Assembly (NCBI GenBank): GCA_016859345.1
Contig: CM029131.1
Span: forward strand, 5,354,320-5,418,319
DNA length: 64,000 nucleotides
Direction: 5' to 3'
From: Istiophorus platypterus
Taxonomy: Eukaryota; Chordata; Actinopteri; Istiophoriformes; Istiophoridae
Part shown: positions 12,805 to 24,400 of the stretch, piece after piece
How positions within the stretch are numbered: the first letter of the stretch is position 1
How the letters are laid out: every line of letters begins with the position of its first letter
The notes under the pieces: model-generated
What the model was told of the DNA's origin: nothing
Database searches by the model: none
What the model saw: the letters and a program-made list of their open reading frames with translations, nothing else
Translations under genes and position numbers: made by a program

Positions 12805-13025
12805 TTTAGGTTGGAGGTCTGACACACCTGCTCCCATGATGACACTCACCGGCAGCAGGTGTACCACATCTTCATCGTCAAGGGAAAGATAATAAACATG
12901 GCTAAGGTTGCGGAGCGGTTCAAGTTAAAGTTACTACTTCCTTGAGGTTAGTGGACCTTCGTCGTTATGGTTACAACAATAAAAACACTGCTAAGGCTGT
13001 GGAAGGGTCGAGGTTACAAGACAAG
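12805..13025 (+). repeat. Dispersed teleost repeat, copy 2
   Basis: Second copy of the family at 1470-1742. Matching blocks are CGGCAGCAGGTGTACCACAT, ACTACTTCCTTGAGGTTAGT, GGACCTTCGTCGTTATGGTT, ACAACAATAAAAACACTGCT and AAGGCTGTGGAAGGGTCGAG. Internally it repeats an 'aaggttgcggagcggttcaagtt / aaggctgtggaagggtcgaggtt' unit about 90 bp apart, so the element is made of diverged tandem subunits. No coding capacity. Confidence 0.65.
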
Positions 13026-13855
13026 GGAAACAGACAGGGCTCTCCTTTGTGAAGGTCCTGTGCTTTATCAACTCTCCATCCTAACAGACCTGATTTTGAA
13101 GGTGCAATGTATTACTTAGTTTAATACTGGTAACATAGGCTAGGTAGGATGGATTCATTCGCCTACTTTGCCTTCTCTGGCAGTCACAGCGCTGCCGAAC
13201 ATGTTAACTAGTGGCTAACAATCAGGCCATCGGATGGTTTGACACATTTGGTTCTTTTAGAGGCTATTTTTTGATGTCCCCAAACAAACCAAAGGAGGAG
13301 ACATTTCAGAGTTTGAATAATGTTCTTGGTTGGTGAAAGCACTAACAGACTAAACCTAATTATACTTTCAAATCTGAGCAAAAGCTACCAGCTCCTACTG
13401 TGTTGTATAAGTTGGATGTGTACAAGCTATTGCAGCACTTTCATTCTTTGATTGGGTCAACAAAGCCTGGAGTGTTATATTCCAGTAATTTTACACACAT
13501 GCACACAAACAATGCCCACTAGCCACTCGGCTTAGGGGACTTTGGAGGAAAGAACAAAGACACATGCACACACTCTGGTTCTGCAGTTGTCATCCCATTT
13601 TTCAGAGACACTTTAAACAATCAATGCCGTCTCCAGAGTAATATATATTCTCCATATCCATGTTTGCAAGACATAAAACATCAATTATTGTGTCAAATTT
13701 TATTCAGAAGTCAAGAATGACAAGTAGGGCATACAAATTAGGCCTGGATGCATGCACATATGCACACACCCGGGGTCATGCACAAACTGTACTCACAAAA
13801 ACTCTCTCCTACTTTCTTTCCCCCTCCCGTTGCATCAGACACAAACACACCATCC

Positions 13856-13902
13856 CACACACACACACATACACACACAGACACACACACACACACACAC
13901 AA
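13856..13902. repeat. (CA)n microsatellite with interruptions
   Basis: About 23 CA units with T and G interruptions near 13870 and 13880. The overlapping Thr-His and Cys-Val frames on both strands are reading artefacts of the repeat. Confidence 0.97.
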
Positions 13903-14985
13903 ACTATAAAATTCACCTTGTTCAAAAATTAGCAGTGAATTTGCAGCACATGCACATATGCACAAATTCACAAATATTTGCTAGTGAATTAGAGAGCAAG
14001 TGTAAATTTACAAAATGTACAATGATCTCACTAAAATGATGTCTGTGCTGTTCAATAGCAAACATTAGAAGAAGTGGTACTGAAGTGCTACAATGGAAAA
14101 TGCTAATCAAAAGCAGTAGTCCAAGCAGTAAAGCATGACAGCATATTAAAAGAAATAAACCAACGCATCAGGTAACTTAATATTAATGGGCTTTCTTCTA
14201 AATAAGTCAGTTTTCAATTAACACATAAACTTATACCTGCATTAAATTGTTTTTTAGCCTTGGGGGCAAAGCAACAAGTTGTAAATAAGGCACTGGCATA
14301 TTATTAAAGTCGCAGACCGTGAAACCAAAGCATGAGTGGAAACTCTCCAAAAAGCTCGAGGGAACTATAGAGTCGAGTGAAGTTTTTCTATGGTTTTGTC
14401 ACTACAAGCAACTTTCAGATTAGTCTTTTGATCCATTCTAAATGAAACTATAATGATTAAAATTGTTTTAAAAGTAATGCAGAAAAAGCCATTATCCAAT
14501 TGCTCATGAAAGTTGTACGCTTAACATGTGAACACCATCACCCGACACATTAAAAAACCCGTTATATAATGGGACACACCTGGAAAAGGAGTATTTCACG
14601 GTAAAGCAGTAATAACTGATTTTTTGCCCACTCAGGGGCAGCAGAACAAGCTGCAAACCCATTACTGCCATTAAACCTGATGAACGTAAATCCACTCTTC
14701 ACGTATCCTCAAGATCAGGCACATCATAATGAATAAATAATGTTGTTACTTGACCATACGAAATTAAATTAGAAAGGATTGTGTCCAACAACCTTACAAA
14801 CTTAAAAGGGGAGTTTTTAGCACTGGGACTGGGGGCTCACAAAAACAGCTAAAAACCAAACGCCCCCCTGCTGGCGCCCTCTGGGAAAAAAACTCTTACT
14901 CCTGGTGACAGTAGGATATTTTAATTGTAAATGTAAAAAATATTTAAATTGTATATCTTTAATTTTAGTCATTATTATATAATAA

Positions 14986-15027
14986 TTGAGCTATTCTAGC
15001 ACCAGCTTGAGCTATTCTAGCACCAGC
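14986..15027. repeat. Perfect tandem duplication of 21 bp
   Basis: The 21-bp unit that begins TTGAGCTATTCTAGCACCAG occurs twice without a mismatch at 14986-15006 and 15007-15027. Two identical copies imply a recent duplication, either by replication slippage or as a two-copy minisatellite that may vary in number. Confidence 0.97.
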
Positions 15028-18000
15028 TATTTTCTTCTGTTACACACACAGAAACATGCTCACGGAGATTACCTTGAGCCTTGTATCAACATTCCTGATC
15101 CTTGTTTAGGAGGACATTCATTATCAAGAAGCAATTAATTGAAAAATCCCATCTTCATCAACAAATACTCAGGTAGCATGAAATTCATTAACATTTGTCC
15201 TCTAAACCTGACTGATGACAAAACACATTCAGCATGTCTGTGTTTGTATGGGCACACAGAGGCTTGTGTTGATGTGTTTCCCGTGGCTCATGTTTATGAC
15301 GTTATGATACTCTCATACAGACAATTTTAAGACGACACGCCATCAGCATCAAGGTACAAAGTTACTTGTATTTTTCTTTTCTCTCTGTTGCTTTTTAACC
15401 TTCTGTTGCCGAGTGACGTGTGGCTCGCTCTGGGCAAACAGTGTTTTGAAGGACGGTTGAATTATTTCATGCTGTTTAGGTATCTCCGGTTTTCCCCCCC
15501 TGCATAACGATGCCTGCTCAGAATGGCTGAGCTGTAAAGATCTGTGATGTTTGTGCTGATGCTTTTCCACTTGGTCTTCGGGAACAACGTGATGTGAGGT
15601 TTCTGACGAGCATGCAGGGTTAGTGATCACATCTTAATATCTCTTCAGCAGGTTCTTGTTTCTTTTCTTCTTGGCTTCCTCTGAAGTTTTGTTTTTTTTT
15701 TTTTTTTCCGCTGCTGGTTCAGCAGCACGCTGATTTGCATTCACGCCTTAGCAGCTCCGTTCCTCTCACGCAACTGACTGCATGTTGCCTTGCTCAAGGG
15801 TATCTTAGCGGTTGTTGTTCAAAGGGAGTTACTCATTCCCTTTTTGTGCTTTACAGTATAAAGAAAAATTGTAGTGTGGCTTAATAGCTGACATTATAGC
15901 ATCAGTCCTCTGTGCGGGGTCTGAAATGAGCACCCGGGAAAAGCCAAATGCCAGTAAAAGTTGCCTGCCGTGGAAAAATCAATAAGGCACACCCATCGCA
16001 CGATCAGGTAACCTTTTTCAGAGAGTAGCATTTTCAATCCTCGCTGATACATAGTCGTTATTTCTGCCTGTTAAATTTCACCCCTAATGACTTGCTGCTT
16101 TTCAGTTTAAAGAAAAGCAATAGCTCAGCACCAGATAGGCTACCCATTGGTTTCCTGTTATGCTGCTTGCTGCAGAGCAGTGGAAGCTCATTTTGCGCAG
16201 ACAATTGGCCTTTTATCCGTGGCCCTAATTGTTAACTAGCCTGAGTTAAAATCTGCTTGACTCATCAATTTTTATGCATCACATTGTACTTGATTCTAAA
16301 CAGGAAATAATCTGAAAAACACACGCCTCCTTAAAAGGACAGACGAATGTGTCATACACAATGACACATGCATGGTAAAATGAGACATTTTCCGCTTGCT
16401 GGTAGCAGTCTGCTACCTTCATTGACACATTCCTTCAATAAGATGGGTGTACTGCTGACCCCTCTCGGTTTCCTTCGTGACTGGCGAGGCAAAGGCAAAG
16501 GGGAGTCCATAGGAAACTCCTAATGTGGCCCCTGACAAGTGCCTCCAACCCCACTAACGATGACAGAAGAACTTCCCACACAATCAGCCACTGCATCAGT
16601 CTCCCGAGGAAAGAGAGAGAGAAGGGAGAAGAGCATGGGGTGGAGCGAGAGAGAGTGTGCGGATTTGTGTGTGTATGTCTGTATATGTGTTTAGTCTGGA
16701 GGGGTGAGTAAAGGCAGTTGACATTTGTTTGGCAATGCATGCACACTTAAGTAATATGACTCGGCTGGAGTGAGTGAAATGTGAAATGTTTACATAGCGG
16801 TAGTGTGTGTTTGTTGTTCGGTTATGTCCAAAAAAAATCTCTTCATATATCCCTGAGTGTGCCAGTCAGTTGCAGCCATGCGTATTCTCTGCGGCAGATA
16901 TGCAATGCCCAGACAGACAGTGCAGCTAATTTATTAGCCTGGGGAGCTAATAGTCAGCAATGGATCAAAATGAAGCAATAATATCCATAGATTCAGACTA
17001 GTCAGATTCAGCACTTGTCCTTTCCAAATCTATGTCATAAACTCTGGAGGACGACCACTGTATATTCAAAAGTATAACCTGATAACCGAGATGACAAAAC
17101 TTTGGCATATTTTTGCTGCTTTTCATTACAGAGAGTTACATACTGATAAAAGAAAGAGGTTTAACTTGGGAAAAACTATAATGATAAAGTTGCAAGAAGC
17201 TTTAAAAATGCAATTATATGCAGTCTTCCATAACAACTTCAATTTCAATTACCTCCCATCACTGAAACAGGCAACTAGTTTTCAGCTTAAAGACTTAAAA
17301 AAGGACAATTTTCCACTAGGATTTATAAAAAAAAAAAAAAAAAATCTCATCCTGAAGAAATTTAAAATACATAACAATATTGGACCTTTTTGTAAAATAA
17401 AAAAAAAGCTCATGTGTAAGAGAAAAAAATTCAAAAACCTATTCAATAAACCCCATTTTATTACATTTTATTTGGAAAAAAAATCCACTGGGAGCTAGAA
17501 TTACTGTTACAACTTGCATCACATGACAGTGAATAATATGCCCGCAAGCCTCTGACGACTGTTGGCAGCAAAACCAGAAAGTTTGTTTTCACTCGTCTTC
17601 AGCTGTCAGCTCACATTTATAAATCAATCTGAGAAGCCGGTCGGTATGCAGCCTATTGCGGTTTCATAACAGGCTCGTCTTGCTTAGTCAGACTGCTTTT
17701 TCTCCTCTCTCACTCTCTTCTTCCTCGTCTCTCTTCTTCCACTCCCTCTCATTTGTTTTTATGTTTCTCTCTTCTCTACTTTTCACTTCCCTCTTTCGAT
17801 TTCCTTCATTCTGTCGCTCTCCTTATTCTCTGTAACGAGAATCTCTCTTGTTTTGATCCGATCATGGGGGATGATGTCGGGAAGCCGTATTGCTGCTAAA
17901 TATGATATGTGCATGCGCATCTTGATACCGTGGTGTAAATATATCTGTGTGCTTGTCTTGTGTGCTGCTGGCGAAGCAGTGCAGCTACTTGGTGTTATCT

Positions 18001-18104
18001 GTGATGTCGTAAGTGATGTTAATAAAAAGAGCCAACCAAAAATCTGGGGAATGTAATTAATCATTCGCCAGCTCTACTATAAGCCAGGATCTGTTTGAGT
18101 AAAG

Positions 18105-18168
18105 ACACACAAACACACATTAAAACACACTTCCACACACACACACACACACACACACTGAAACACAC
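18105..18168. repeat. (CA)n microsatellite cluster
   Basis: A core of about 12 CA units at 18134-18158 is flanked by diverged ACACAC stretches from 18105 to 18168. It lies about 140 bp from a TG array of complementary sequence at 18306-18360. Confidence 0.95.
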
Positions 18169-18305
18169 GCTCCAATAGTGGCAGTGATATTTAGATACAG
18201 CAGGGTGCAGTCACTCTGTTCTCGGAGCCTTGGAAGATAGCGATTGGTGGTGCAGCAGACTTCAAGGCAGTGGATGTCTCCCTGGGGATAGAGCCATGCG
18301 ACAGT

Positions 18306-18402
18306 CTGTGTGTGTATATGTGTGTGTGTGTGTGAGTGTGTGTGTTTGTGTGTGAGTGAGTGAGAGAGAGACAGAGAGAGAGGGGGAGAGAGAGAGAGAG
18401 AG
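18306..18402. repeat. Compound (TG)n(GA)n microsatellite
   Basis: The TG units with A interruptions change to GAGA at about 18353, giving a compound TG/GA array. The 124-codon minus-strand frame over 18120-18494 is mostly a translation of this array and the CA cluster next to it, and is not a gene. Confidence 0.96.
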
Positions 18403-19179
18403 CAGCTGCATGTGAGGGAATGTGTGTATTTATCTGCACTGAAACCAGCTACAAATGTCAAATGTGAATTATCTGCCTTCCGGTCAGTTGACACACAGCG
18501 TTTCCAGCTTTCGATCTATCATCAGAAAGGCATCAGCATGCGGTTGTCTGTCACATCTCTCAATATTCCAACTCTTGTTCTGCAGTGCACTGTGATCACG
18601 TTTTCCCCCCAATTAATTCAATTAAACAGTCTTTTTCTGAGTGATAGTTTGGGTCTAGGCATAACAGAACTGATGCCAAGGGGAGGGAGGGGTGCATTAG
18701 CATAAGTGTCACAGCTAATCTAAAAGCATCGCAGCCAAGCAAGTCCAAGCTCAGTTCCAAACTAACAATGGATGTTAAACTGGCCAGCGATATGTAAACG
18801 TGCAGTGAAGGTAAAAACAAAATATAAGGGAGGAACGCTCTAAACATGCTGTTTTATGCAATTGTTTTGATAAAAAGTAGAAAATGATATTTTCCTGTTC
18901 AGTTGGCAGAACTATGGAGTTGGCAGAAAGTACAGTAAGTCTCTGAGGATGAATGTGGAAACTACTTACTGACATAGGGCAGTTGCTTACTGCCAAAATA
19001 ATCACATTGATTCTTCCCTAAATGTCATGGATTTTGCACACAAATCATACAGCACTGACTTGACTAAAAACTAGCACAACTAATTATATAAAGATGTTTT
19101 ATGAAGTGTATTTATTTGTTTATCTACTTTTCTTTATTTTGGCTCTAAGCTGAATAGTTAGAAAACTTAGAAAGTATTG

Positions 19180-19500
19180 AGAAAGAGTCAGAACAGAAGT
19201 TATGCCCTCCTCAACTGACAAGAGGAGGTTTGAGCTTAAAGGAAAAAGCTAAAAAATAATATATATGTTTCCAGTTGTCAAAAACAACAGGTCCAACTAT
19301 CAAGTATTGCTTGTGTGGCCAAAGCCTGCTCTAGCTTTTTTCTCCGTGCATAGAGCTCAATAGAGCTTGTTGTCCAAAAACTGCTGAAAAAACATGCTGT
19401 TGCACCGAGTAATATTTTCCTTCATTATCATGAAAACAGCACCTAACTAAAGAGCCATTCAGTCAGTTTGCGGAAATAAAAACACACAATGCACAGCAGT
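19180..19500. repeat. Possible fragment of an interspersed teleost repeat
   Basis: The part around CACCGAGTAATATTTTCCTT, then CATGAAAACAGCACCTAACT and AAAGAGCCATTCAGTCAGTT resembles a repeat I associate with teleost genomes, in which 'caccgagtgacattttccttcat' precedes 'agcacctaact'. No second copy was found in this window, so boundaries and class are unknown. Confidence 0.35.
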
Positions 19501-19569
19501 TGTTGTTTTTTTTAATCATCATTTTGCCCATTGTTAGATTTGAAACTCGATATATATAACGTGCATAAA

Positions 19570-20282
19570 AAGGTATTTGTCTCAGACTCTTTGCTTGAGT
19601 AAAAATACCAATGCAACAAAGTAAAATACTTTTGTACAAGCTTTACATAAGTATAAAAGCATTAAAAGGAAAATGTCCTTACAGGATCAAATGTAAAAGT
19701 ACTCATTTCTTTCCCCTGTGACTGATATATTATTATATAAGCTAATATTTTATTAACACTGGTGAATCAGTGAATAAGAGTTAGTTTCACCTGCTTTATA
19801 TATAGCAAGGTAGAATAAAACACTGGCCCCAACTAAGGGACCAAGCCCCGAAGAGTCTCTAGATGGAAATAGGGGGTTGTGAGATGATTCATTGATTAAG
19901 GAAGAAGAAAAATCTCTTTTTTGGACCTACCTCTAGTTTTAGACTTTTGTGAAATATTAGAGGATTTTCAGGCACTTCTTTAAATGAAACCCTGTGAGAA
20001 GTATACAGGTGAAAATGTCTTTTTGGCAGACTTGCTAAAAGCTCATAAACAATGTATTGTATTTTATAAGATTGATATACTGAATTTGGAGTGGGACCGA
20101 TATATATTTAATTATTGATAATATTATGTATATATCATAAGCTGAAAAGTAACAGGCTTTTGGAAAATTTTAGTGGAGTCAAAAGTTGAATATTTGAAAA
20201 TACTTACTCGAGTAAAGTTCAAAAATCTTGGACTTATACTTGTGCAGAATACCTAATTAAATGTACTCTTACTTTTTTAAAT
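19570..20282. mobile_element. Palindromic non-autonomous DNA transposon (hAT-like)
   Basis: The left part carries CTTTGCTTGAGTAAAAATAC and TTACATAAGTATAAAAGCAT, then AAATGTAAAAGTACTCATTT and CCCCTGTGACTGATATATTA. The right part carries the reverse pattern, with GAAAATACTTACTCGAGTAA and the end TTAAATGTACTCTTACTTT. Repeats of 'acttgagtaaaagtac' arranged as inverted arms, with the 'ctgatatattatta' core, form a very common teleost element usually treated as a non-autonomous DNA transposon. No transposase is present. A stretch of about 240 bp at 19850-20090 does not belong to the arms and looks like a later insertion. The class is inference; the repeat identity is fairly secure. Confidence 0.65.
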
Positions 20283-23200
20283 TTTATTTATTTATTTTTA
20301 ACAGGCTTGGGGCTGAACGCCACAGTGTAGATAAAGACGTTCGGAAGAAAAAGTTCCACTCTCACGTGGGCAAACATCACAGCCATTAAACTGTTGTGGA
20401 TTGTCTTCATGCACATTCCACAATATCAGCCATTAACGTGCTTTCAGACAGCGAGCAATCGCTGCGGCTGCCTCCACTGTTTGCAGTGTCAACACCACCG
20501 TCCGTACGTGGTTATTTGCCGCTGCTGTCTTGGTGAGTTGATGCAGGAGCTAATTTTACAGGTTCCTGAGCTTCCTGAGTTAGCTTGACATCGAGCCTCA
20601 AAGTTTAAATACCTGGTCTGAGTCATTAAATAATTCTTATGATATCAGGTAGCTAAGCTTTCTGTATTATGTGTCATAACGCAGGAGATGCACCCCATTC
20701 GCTCTCTGAAAGCACCTTAACTGATAAACTGTATAAAGAACATGCCTGATTTTATAATGAACTAAATTCACAATTAATTTACTGGCTAAATGAAGCTGTT
20801 AATAGTGCAGTTAAATCACAATAGCGTGTTAAATTGATGGAATGTGTGAACTGATAATTCTGTACTATTACTTAGGTTTTGCTCACGCTGTGCTATTCAT
20901 TTTCTGTAGAACCTATTCCCTCACATCCTAGACACCTCTCTTAATAAGACAACATGCAGCAGGTGTGGCGGGCTGGAAATAACATAAAGTTCAACCGTCA
21001 CTGACGTGGTCCAACAGGAGCGCTCGGTGGTCATCTCGCGCACACGCAGCAGGCCCCCGGGAAAGCTGGTAGCCCCGGGAGGGCGGCACGCCGCCCGGCG
21101 AGGCGATTCCTCACCCTCCTTTGCTGTGGTGTGACAGAGCAGCGGGGGGGGGGGGACCTTAATGTCCCCGCGGTTCTCTTACAGTCCATCAAACAGGGGG
21201 CCGTCTCAATCCACTGAATCAATCCATTACACATATTCATTACTGTTCTGCTCCCCGAGCTGAATCTGACAGGTCTTGACAGAGTATTGGTTTTTGGATC
21301 CGGTTTGGTTGCATAGAACTATGTTAGGTTAAGTTCAGGTGAAATATATGTTATATATTATAATTCATACCTAATGTTATTTATGATATACTTGAAATGA
21401 TGTGTTTTCCTCTCACGCCATGACTGTGCCAATCACCTGGGTCCGTAACTGTCATGTGTTCACAGTAGATATGCAAAACTCAGCTGGAAGAGAAAGAGTA
21501 TTGCTTTGGATCAAATCATCGTATCGATGTGGGTTTATACCTCTTTGTTTTTCTGTCTTCTTCTGTGCTCTGCTTTTTTAAAACCCTTTAGTCGATCTAC
21601 TTTTTGCCTTTTTACTGTTGTCTTTTTTTATGTTATATGTTGTATTCACAACACTTTGTCTTTAAGGGCTATCTGAATAGGATTATTATTAATGATCTAT
21701 ATTCAAATGACTCCATATTGGTGGAAAGTAGAAAGAAAGCTACATGGTGTCAACTGACTGTGTTCCCAACAGTATATTAATGATAATCTGTTACTGAATT
21801 CAAAACTTACCACAGTTGTAGCTATGATGTGACATATGGTGGTGGCAGAGCTAATAGAAGTTAGTTTGGCAGGCTGAGAATGGCTGTGAATGGCTAAATT
21901 ACCGTGAATAAATCAAATAAAAAAAAAAAAAATCCTCTGCATTTTACTCTTTTGTGGTCCATTGTCATTAAGTCACAGAAATCATTAGATTCTTCACAGT
22001 CTGGCACATCGAAAACATCCCTATAAAAAAAAGAGAATCTCTAAAAATAAATTTAAATGTTTGATTGGTATAAAACAGATGGAAAAACCGCATTGATGGT
22101 TTTATATTCAGAGAGATCTGAGTATAACCGTATAACTGATAGAAGCATCCAAAAAATTTCTGAAACTAATTTCTGCTTTCAGTGGCGCTATCAATCATTG
22201 CAGCAAGTTAATAATTAGTCAGATAGCATTTATTGAGGTAGTGATCATGAAGAGATTGTGCGGTTCTCATGGGTCTTTGGTCCTTTGTCAGCCAGGGCCT
22301 TGCAGTATCTACAATACAAGCGTGCATCATTCAGTTCATGGAAGATAGTGCCTCCTGCTTCTGTTTTATATTTCTCCATCACCGTCTCCCAAGTGTCATT
22401 TGTACCATTTCAGTGAAGCGAGAATACTTGAGGGAGGCTGGACTGCCCACTGTCCTATAAAGAATGAAATAGTTGGCTTCAGTGAGTAGCAGCATTTATT
22501 GAAGAAAATTGACTAACTGCCTTATTGAGCACAAGAGACCTAAATGTAAATGTGCACAGCACATAAGCACACATACGCACACGAGTGCTTGTAAGACTCG
22601 GATGAAATTAAGCAAAAGCCACATGAAAGAGGCATTTTCAACTTTGAAGTAGGTAAATCACTATTACAAATGCCGAGGAGAGTCATTGATATTTAATGGC
22701 AGTCGTCAGTTCGCGTTTGACTGAGAGGTATGACAATGACTTCTTTATGTCACTTTTCAAACCAACATGAGGCAGCAACAGTTTCAAAGAGGCCTCGGAA
22801 AGCTCAATTCACAAGTGCATTGGACAGAAAAACTGCAAATTGTTTGGTTTGGCAAAAGACTAAAAAAAAAAAAAAAAAAAACGAAACATATGCCAAGCAT
22901 CAACAAACTATTGTGAGGTTGTTATGAGCCAAAGTGCATCTGGGGACAGGATAACATTAAAGTGATGGTTCTAAATAGCACACATTGCAGAAGCAAAACA
23001 AACCTGACTTTATGCAGAACTTCTCTGGCTGACTAAGTCTCATAAGTAGATTATTATAAAGCTGCCATATGTGAAAACCACTTGCATCCAAGATACAGTT
23101 GGATAAGAGGTACAAGAAGCATAAATAAGGGATAAGAGGCACAAAACCAGCAATTCGGCACAACAGATGTTTTAAATGAGCAAGCAAGTCTCTCTCTTTT

Positions 23201-23685
23201 ATCTAGTATTTAGAAAACATAAGGGTGAGTTGCAAACTTTTAAAGGTGACAGTAAATGTGTAATATGTGAACAGGCTTCCAGGGGGCCATGAGGTCTGAT
23301 GATGGCTCTGCATGAACATATTTTGCCCTAGAAAACAGGGCCATTTTACTGCATCTGCTCCCCATGGTGTGAATACTGTTTCCTACATGTTCCAGTGGTG
23401 TAGATAATAGTGCGCCTATGAATGACAGCAGAAGTAGCCAGCTGGAGAAAAGAAGAAAGAAAAGGTAATGGAGCAAAATGCAGATTGTCAAGCCAGTACT
23501 CAAATTTGGCTTTCTCAGGGAGTTGATTTAGAAAACATTGATGATTTATGAAAACTAATTTTAAACTTCCATCATGACACAAAGAACTGGAAGCCTTTTT
23601 CTCTTCAAGGGTAGATTAGTACTGCACAGAAATAATTAGGAGTAATTAGCGGTGGGATTTCCAAAGGAAAGCTAACGACATCAAG
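20283..23685. other. No gene seen; includes a GC-rich CpG patch
   Basis: AT-rich DNA apart from the GC-rich patch listed separately. Runs of A occur at 21918-21931 and 22862-22881 (A20). The frames at 20394-20588, 22269-22460 and 22957-23187 show no domain that I know. The block 20370-20530 (CATCACAGCCATTAAACTGT onward) is free of low complexity and could be single-copy regulatory DNA, which only alignment could show. Confidence 0.5.
21003..21190. other. Short GC- and CpG-rich patch
   Basis: A patch of under 200 bp is rich in G+C and CpG (CGCTCGGTGG, CTCGCGCACACGC, CACGCCGCCCGGCGAGGCGA), in contrast to its AT-rich flanks. It holds a GC hairpin at 21081-21096 (GGGCGGC, loop AC, GCCGCCC), two CCCCGGGA motifs and a run of 12 G at 21144-21155. 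It could be a small unmethylated CpG island, a promoter of an unseen transcript or a repeat fragment. No splice-bounded coding frame is apparent; the 69-codon minus-strand frame has no recognisable similarity. Confidence 0.6.
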
Positions 23686-24400
23686 TATTCTGATGACGCA
23701 GTTATCATTGATACAACTAACTCCAACAACTGCATCAGTGAGGAAATCCACAGTTTTGCAGGGCAGTGTGGGAACAACTCTCTGGACTTAAAACCCAGAA
23801 AAAAACTAAAGAAATGCTGGTGCATATCAGGAGTGACAAGCCCACCGCCCCCACTTAAATGGCCAGACAGAAGAGCGCATTGAGGATTTTAAATACCTCG
23901 GCATTACCACTAATCGCAAGCTCAGCTTTAAGGCCAACTGTAACCTGACACTCTCCACGTGCCAACGGCGCCTATTTGCCCTCAGGAAAATGAGGAAGCT
24001 CCAGCTGCGGACATCGGTCCTTCAGCCACAGCTCCTCTGTGGAATTCACATTGACCTTCGGTATTACAGCAGCGTTCGGAGGGACGGCCGCCGTCAACCC
24101 GAAAACTCTCGACAGGATTACGAAGACCAGCCGCGTGATAGCCGGGCAGGAATGGGAGCCACTCGGCATCGTCCATAAGAAACGGACAGTAAAAAAGACC
24201 TCGCAAATAGCTGACGACACCACACACACCCTCAGCATCTATTACTACTTCCTGCCCTCTCGACGCAGATATACTAGGTCCCTGCGCCTCAGAGCCAAAA
24301 GGGCCAAAGCTAGTTCTGTACCTACCTCCATATGTCTACTATTAACCTTCCCTATCCCCACCTGTTGCCTTCCGGGATAATGGACTGATCAAAAGCCCCC
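23686..24400 (+). pseudogene. LINE reverse transcriptase, C-terminal part, broken
   Basis: Decayed coding sequence of a non-LTR retrotransposon of the CR1/L2/Rex1 group. It starts at the polymerase catalytic box (Tyr-Ser-Asp-Asp at 23686-23697, then AVIIDTTNSNN). It continues with a thumb-region motif EDFKYLGITTNRKLSFKA from 23882, then STCQRRLFALRKMRKLQL. The C-terminus reads TSRVIAGQEWEPLGIVHKKR, QIADDTTHTLSIYYYFLPS, RRRYTRSLRLRAKRAK and SVPTSICLL. These parts lie in three different frames (frame 1, then 2, then 3 of the plus strand), so at least two frameshifts separate them. Everything 5' of the catalytic box (endonuclease and most of the fingers and palm) is missing, which is the usual 5' truncation of LINE insertions. 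The element is dead. The exact clade is uncertain. Confidence 0.85.

Larger units (their letters stand above)
13031..19179. other. No gene seen; unique DNA with microsatellites
   Basis: No exon or RNA gene is supported across this 6 kb apart from the simple repeats listed separately. The largest frame, 135 codons at 17091-17498 on the plus strand, is dominated by Lys, Phe, Asn and Leu and contains long AAA runs, as expected by chance in AT-rich DNA. A motif-dense patch lies at about 15890-16330 (see findings). A21-like and T15-like runs occur near 17327-17345 and 15694-15708. Pyrimidine-rich DNA occupies about 17700-17830. Confidence 0.55.

Noticed and set aside
17091..17498. 135-codon plus-strand frame
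   Set aside because: Lys, Phe and Asn-rich translation of AT-rich DNA with poly-A stretches; no recognisable domain.
18120..18494. 124-codon minus-strand frame with a Ser/Leu/His-Thr repeat texture
   Set aside because: It is mainly a translation of the CA and TG/GA microsatellites.
21031..21240. Minus-strand frame across the GC-rich patch as a possible first exon
   Set aside because: No recognisable protein, no clear splice donor in frame, and high GC alone lowers stop-codon frequency.
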